Source: DASWJZ01 sp963814905 (GTDB lineage: Bacteria; Pseudomonadota; Alphaproteobacteria; Rhizobiales; Afifellaceae). Taken from it: a stretch of 64,000 nucleotides of DNA. The stretch covers positions 248,001-312,000 of the forward strand of contig CAWFEM010000011.1 of the NCBI GenBank assembly GCA_963814905.1, read 5' to 3'. The notes beneath the pieces are model-generated. The model saw only the letters and a program-made list of their open reading frames with translations, did not search any database and was not told the origin of the DNA. This document shows positions 60,699 through 64,000 of the stretch, in pieces (position 1 is the first letter of the stretch; the number at the start of each line of letters is the position of its first letter). Made by a program: the position numbers and the translations under genes.

Positions 60699-62764
60699 CG
60701 CGCCTCGCGATACCAGAGCGCGGCGAAGCCGCCGACGAGAAGCGCCAGCCCCAGGAGCCCGCCGAAAAGCGGAAGCTGGTCGATGCTCTTCAGCACCGTC
60801 GCTTCGGAACGGCGGAGGCCGATCCAGCCGCGCCCGGCGGCAGGTGCGCGTTGCGATACCGCGGCGATGCGCGGGATGGAGACGCCGCCGCTGCTTGCCA
60901 CCCGTTCGACCGAGCCGCCCGTCGCCTTGGCGATCGGGCGAAGCCTCTCGGTGGTGGAGATCACGTCCTGAAACTCCGCCGGATTGGCCGGGCCAATATG
61001 GGCGAGCGCGGTCAGCGTCCCGTCCTCGGCGCGGTGCAGGCCGAGCGGTGCGTCCTCGATCACGCCGCGCCAGAGGCCCGGCTCCGCCTCTGTCATCGTC
61101 AGCGGCTCCGCCTCGCCGGTCGGGCTCGTGACGGTCACGTTCGGCTTCGCCTCCGACAGGGTCTGCCGCTCGACCACGAGGTCGCGGCCCTCCGAATGGG
61201 CGGTCAGCGCCTCTTCCTCAAGTTCCGGCTCGCGCATCAGCCAATGCAGCAGGCGGCGGAGCAGCGCCGCGTGCGGGCCGCCGCCCTCGTAGCCGCGAGC
61301 CCACAGCCAGGCATGGTCGGAGAGAAGCATGGCGACGCGGCCTTCGCCCTCGTGCGCGAGCACAAGAAGCGGGCGGTCATCGGGGCCGGTCATGGTGATA
61401 TCGCCGGCGATGGCGTCGGTATCGACCAGGCGGAACCACTCGCTCCAGGCCGGCGGATCGCTTTCCGCGCCGGGGAGGTCGCGCGTCACCGGATGGCGCA
61501 TGCCGATCGGGCTGATCTTGGCGCGATAGGGTTCCTCGATGATCTGGCCGGTCGGGACGGCCGGCAGCACGGGCCCGAGCGGCGTGCGGTAGAGACTGCC
61601 CGTCGCGGCATAGTCGGGACCGGCGGCGACGAGCACCGCGCCGCCCTCGCGCACGTAGCGGGCGAGGTTGTCATAATAGACGATCGGAAGGACGCCGCGG
61701 CTCTGGTAGCGGTCGAAGACGATCAGATCGAAGCCGTCGATCTTCTCCTCGAACAACTCGCGCGTCGGAAAGGCGATCAGCGACAGCTCGTTGATCGGCG
61801 TGCCGTCCTGCTTCTCCGGCGGGCGCAGAATGGTGAAGTGGACGAGGTCCACCGCCGCGTCCGACTTCAGGACGTTGCGCCATGTCCGTTCGCCCGCATG
61901 CGGTTCGCCTGAGACGAGGAGCACGCGCAGATGCTCGCGCACCACGTCGATCTCCGCGACCGCGACGTCGTTCTCCTGCGCCAGCTCGTTCTGGCCCGGA
62001 TCGACCTCCAGCTCCACGATGGTGCGTCCGGCATGCGTGAGCGGCAGGTCTATGACGTGTTGATCGCCGACCGTGACGCTGTCGGTGGCGACCTCGGTCC
62101 CGTCGATCCTGAGATGCACCGTGACCGGGCTTCCGGCCGGCAGGTCCGGATCGATGACGCGATACTGGATGCTCTGTGGTTCGCCGAGGATGGCGAAGCG
62201 CGGCGCGCGATCGAGCACCACGCGGCGGTCGTGCTCGCCGTCCTTGCCGGTGATGAGGGCGTGGATCGGCGCGTTGAAGCCAAGGGCGGCCGGGTCGGGC
62301 GGCGTATCGGCGACGATGCCGTCGGTGACGAGGAGCGCGCCGGCGATCTGCTCAGGCGGCACGTCGTCGACGAGCTTGGTCAATTCGGAGAAGAGCGCCG
62401 TCCCGTCGCCGTCCGGGCGGTCGGCGGCATGCACTTCGCGCAGCTCGAAGCCGCCGAGCGCCTCGATGCGCGTCTTCAGAGCTGCGACCGTCGCCTCCGT
62501 CTGCGCGCGGCGGTCGCCGAGTTTCTGACTGGCGCTATCGTCCACGACAAGCGCCACGATGGCAGGAAGCGGATCGCGCTCCTCGCGCTTGATCACCGGA
62601 TTGACGAGCGCCAGCGCGATCAGCGCGGAGGCGATCGCACGCAGCCAGGCGCCGCGAACGCGCTGCCAGAAGAGGACGGCGACGACAACGACGAGCAGCG
62701 CGGCGAGCGCCGCCACCAGCGGCCAGGGAAGCAGCGGATCGAAGGCGAGATCGAGCCGCGTCAT
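60695..62764 (-). CDS. Large membrane protein with VWA-like and glutamine-amidotransferase-like regions
   Basis: 689 aa. Two N-terminal TM helices (PWPLVAALAALLVVVVAVLFW; AIASALIALALVNPVI), a VWA-like stretch beginning ALVVDDSASQK, beta-sandwich repeats, a class I GAT-like fold (LRVLLVSGEPHAGERTWRNVL, DLIVFDRYQSRGVLPIVYYDNLARYVREGGAVLVAAG) and a C-terminal TM (LPLFGGLLGLALLVGGFAALWY). Such proteins sit with MoxR/DUF58/BatA-DUF4159 genes in Rhizobiales. It starts 13 bp after the upstream DUF4159 gene. Confidence 0.82.
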   Translation of the reverse strand: MTRLDLAFDPLLPWPLVAALAALLVVVVAVLFWQRVRGAWLRAIASALIALALVNPVIKREERDPLPAIVALVVDDSASQKLGDRRAQTEATVAALKTRIEALGGFELREVHAADRPDGDGTALFSELTKLVDDVPPEQIAGALLVTDGIVADTPPDPAALGFNAPIHALITGKDGEHDRRVVLDRAPRFAILGEPQSIQYRVIDPDLPAGSPVTVHLRIDGTEVATDSVTVGDQHVIDLPLTHAGRTIVELEVDPGQNELAQENDVAVAEIDVVREHLRVLLVSGEPHAGERTWRNVLKSDAAVDLVHFTILRPPEKQDGTPINELSLIAFPTRELFEEKIDGFDLIVFDRYQSRGVLPIVYYDNLARYVREGGAVLVAAGPDYAATGSLYRTPLGPVLPAVPTGQIIEEPYRAKISPIGMRHPVTRDLPGAESDPPAWSEWFRLVDTDAIAGDITMTGPDDRPLLVLAHEGEGRVAMLLSDHAWLWARGYEGGGPHAALLRRLLHWLMREPELEEEALTAHSEGRDLVVERQTLSEAKPNVTVTSPTGEAEPLTMTEAEPGLWRGVIEDAPLGLHRAEDGTLTALAHIGPANPAEFQDVISTTERLRPIAKATGGSVERVASSGGVSIPRIAAVSQRAPAAGRGWIGLRRSEATVLKSIDQLPLFGGLLGLALLVGGFAALWYREAR

Positions 62765-62777
62765 GATGCGGGCCGCC

Positions 62778-64000
62778 TCATTGCCCGAGCCTTTCCAGAA
62801 GCGCCGGCACGTGCACCTGGTCGGCCTTGTAGTTGCCGGTCAGCGCATACATCACGACGTTCACGCCGGCGCGGAAGGCAAGCTCGCGCTGACGCGGATC
62901 GGCGGGGATCGTCGGATAGAGCCACAGCCCGTTGTCGTCGACCGCCCAGGCGGCGGCGAGATCGTTGCCGGTGATGAGGATGGGCGAGACGCCGTCGCCG
63001 CCGCGCGCCGGGCGGCTGTGGTCCTGCGGCTCGTCGGAGAGGCTTTCCACCCACAGCTCGGAATTCGCCCAGCGGCCGGGAAACTCGGAGAGCAGATAGA
63101 ACGCCTTGGTCAGGACGTGGTCGGGCGGCACCGGCTCAAGCGGCGGCACGTCGACGAAAGCGAGGATCTCGCGAAGCTTCAGGGATTCCGGCGAGTCTGC
63201 GCCGCTGACGCTGAAGCCGCCGGCGTCGCGCGTATCGAAGAGGATCGTGCCGCCGTTCTTCATGAACGTGTCGATCTTCGCCATGGTCTCCGCTGACGGC
63301 GTCGGCTGGTCGGGATCGATCGGCCAATAAAGCAGCGCGTAGAAGGCAAGCTCGTCATTGGCGATGTCGACCGGGGCGGGGTCGCCCGGCTCAAGCGCGG
63401 TGCGGTCGGCGAGGTAGATGGAAAGGCCTTTCAGGCCGGCCTCGCTCGTTGAGTCAATCTCCGCGTTCCCCGTCACGACATAGGCGATCTGCGTGCTGGT
63501 GGTCGCGGCGATCGCCTTCGCCATCGCAGAATCCTCCGCCGCCCGCGCCTGGTCGATAGCCGGCAGAATGAGCGCGAAAGCGAGCGCCGCCGCGGCGGCG
63601 GTAGCGAAGCGGCGGGTCAGGCGGCCCGAAAGGAGAAGCACGGCGAGCCCGTCGAGGATTGCAAGCACGGCGGCGACTGCGAGAAGCCAGGGCCAGATAG
63701 GCGTCGTAGGCTGCGGTTCGAGCGAACGCGCGCTGCCCTTCCAGCCGATCGCGTCGGGAACGAGCGGCGAGAGCTCGGTCGCCGTGTCGATCGCGTTCAG
63801 CGTACGCTCGGTGCCGTTGCGGTCGTAGATGCCCGGCGGGGTCTCCGCACTCGGGACGACGCCGCTGATGTCGGCGACGAGCGTCGCCCCGGCCGCTGGT
63901 TTGCCGAGATCGCCATAGCCGTCGAGAAGCTCAACCGGCTGCCAGGGCGCGGCCGTGGCGCTGGTCGGCGCGGTCTCCGCCGTGGCTTCCGGCGGTCGCA
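62778..64000 (-). CDS. DUF4159-domain (Bat/aerotolerance-related) membrane protein, partial at right edge
   Basis: The frame is open from the edge to TGA 62778 (at least 407 codons), so the start lies outside the window. Visible are two TM segments (PTTPIWPWLLAVAAVLAILDG; TAAAAALAFALILPAID), then the DUF4159 domain (TQIAYVVTGNAEIDSTSEAGLKGLSIYL, FYALLYWPIDPDQPTPS, KNGGTILFDTRDAGGF, GVNVVMYALTGNYKADQVHVPALLERLG). In related genomes such proteins carry an N-terminal BatA-type region and follow a MoxR ATPase and a DUF58 protein. Confidence 0.85.
   Translation of the reverse strand, partial: RPPEATAETAPTSATAAPWQPVELLDGYGDLGKPAAGATLVADISGVVPSAETPPGIYDRNGTERTLNAIDTATELSPLVPDAIGWKGSARSLEPQPTTPIWPWLLAVAAVLAILDGLAVLLLSGRLTRRFATAAAAALAFALILPAIDQARAAEDSAMAKAIAATTSTQIAYVVTGNAEIDSTSEAGLKGLSIYLADRTALEPGDPAPVDIANDELAFYALLYWPIDPDQPTPSAETMAKIDTFMKNGGTILFDTRDAGGFSVSGADSPESLKLREILAFVDVPPLEPVPPDHVLTKAFYLLSEFPGRWANSELWVESLSDEPQDHSRPARGGDGVSPILITGNDLAAAWAVDDNGLWLYPTIPADPRQRELAFRAGVNVVMYALTGNYKADQVHVPALLERLGQ

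Overview
The window is a high-GC chromosome segment from an alphaproteobacterium, most likely Hyphomicrobiales (Rhizobiales). Support: FCD-type GntR regulators, an IalB-family periplasmic protein, conserved small hypothetical proteins, a DUF4159/Bat-type membrane operon and a palindromic intergenic repeat (GTCATTGCCGGGCTTGAC...) of the kind common in that order. No tRNA, rRNA, CRISPR array, intact insertion sequence or phage gene was found. Species cannot be named from sequence alone.

Layout. 1-1.25 kb: edge of an SMP-30/gluconolactonase gene, a divergent GntR regulator and a stub of a sugar ABC ATPase. 1.3-5 kb: MFS transporter, membrane class III adenylate cyclase, IalB protein. 5.2-16.2 kb: a catabolic island resembling ectoine/hydroxyectoine utilisation. 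Leftward it has eutD/doeA-like M24 hydrolase, argE-like M20 deacetylase and a GntR regulator. Rightward it has an ehuBCDA importer, eutB, eutC, a nitrilase stub, a second EutD-like M24 protein and a class III aminotransferase. eutB and eutC each carry one frameshift. 16.2-23.8 kb: a leftward sugar ABC importer plus murQ, diverging from a Gfo/Idh/MocA oxidoreductase and an SDR that ends in a 3-hydroxyacyl-CoA dehydrogenase stub. 24-25.3 kb: a separate M24 protein with an altered metal site and a structured leader.

25.4-44.4 kb is the metabolic core, all leftward. A group 3b-type [NiFe] hydrogenase operon (4Fe-4S beta subunit, cNMP-binding-domain protein, flavin/2Fe-2S gamma subunit, small and large subunits, maturation protease, hypF C D E A B, nikR, hupE) follows a PFOR operon (GltD-like flavoprotein, nifJ, DHOD-like protein). 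Both operons have an FNR/FixK-type palindrome centred about 76 bp upstream of the first start codon. hupE has a near-textbook NikR operator (GTATGA-N16-TCATAC). The inferred logic is that under low oxygen PFOR oxidises pyruvate to reduced ferredoxin, the GltD-like protein exchanges electrons with NADP(H), and the hydrogenase disposes of or recovers them as H2, with nickel supply gated by NikR.

44.5-64 kb: mostly housekeeping genes (acyltransferase, hemC, two SDRs, MetE-like protein, cupin, MFS, MgtC, TadG-like protein, L,D-transpeptidase, alpha/beta hydrolase, YbaK deacylase, phosphoesterase, Nudix, glutathionyl-hydroquinone reductase, GNAT) and the end of a DUF4159/Bat-like operon running off the right edge.

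Two cautions. Three otherwise conserved genes (eutB, eutC, hypF) each contain a single apparent +1 insertion, and three genes survive only as 5' stubs. These could be real decay or sequence/assembly error. All functions are inferred from motifs and context; no database search was possible.
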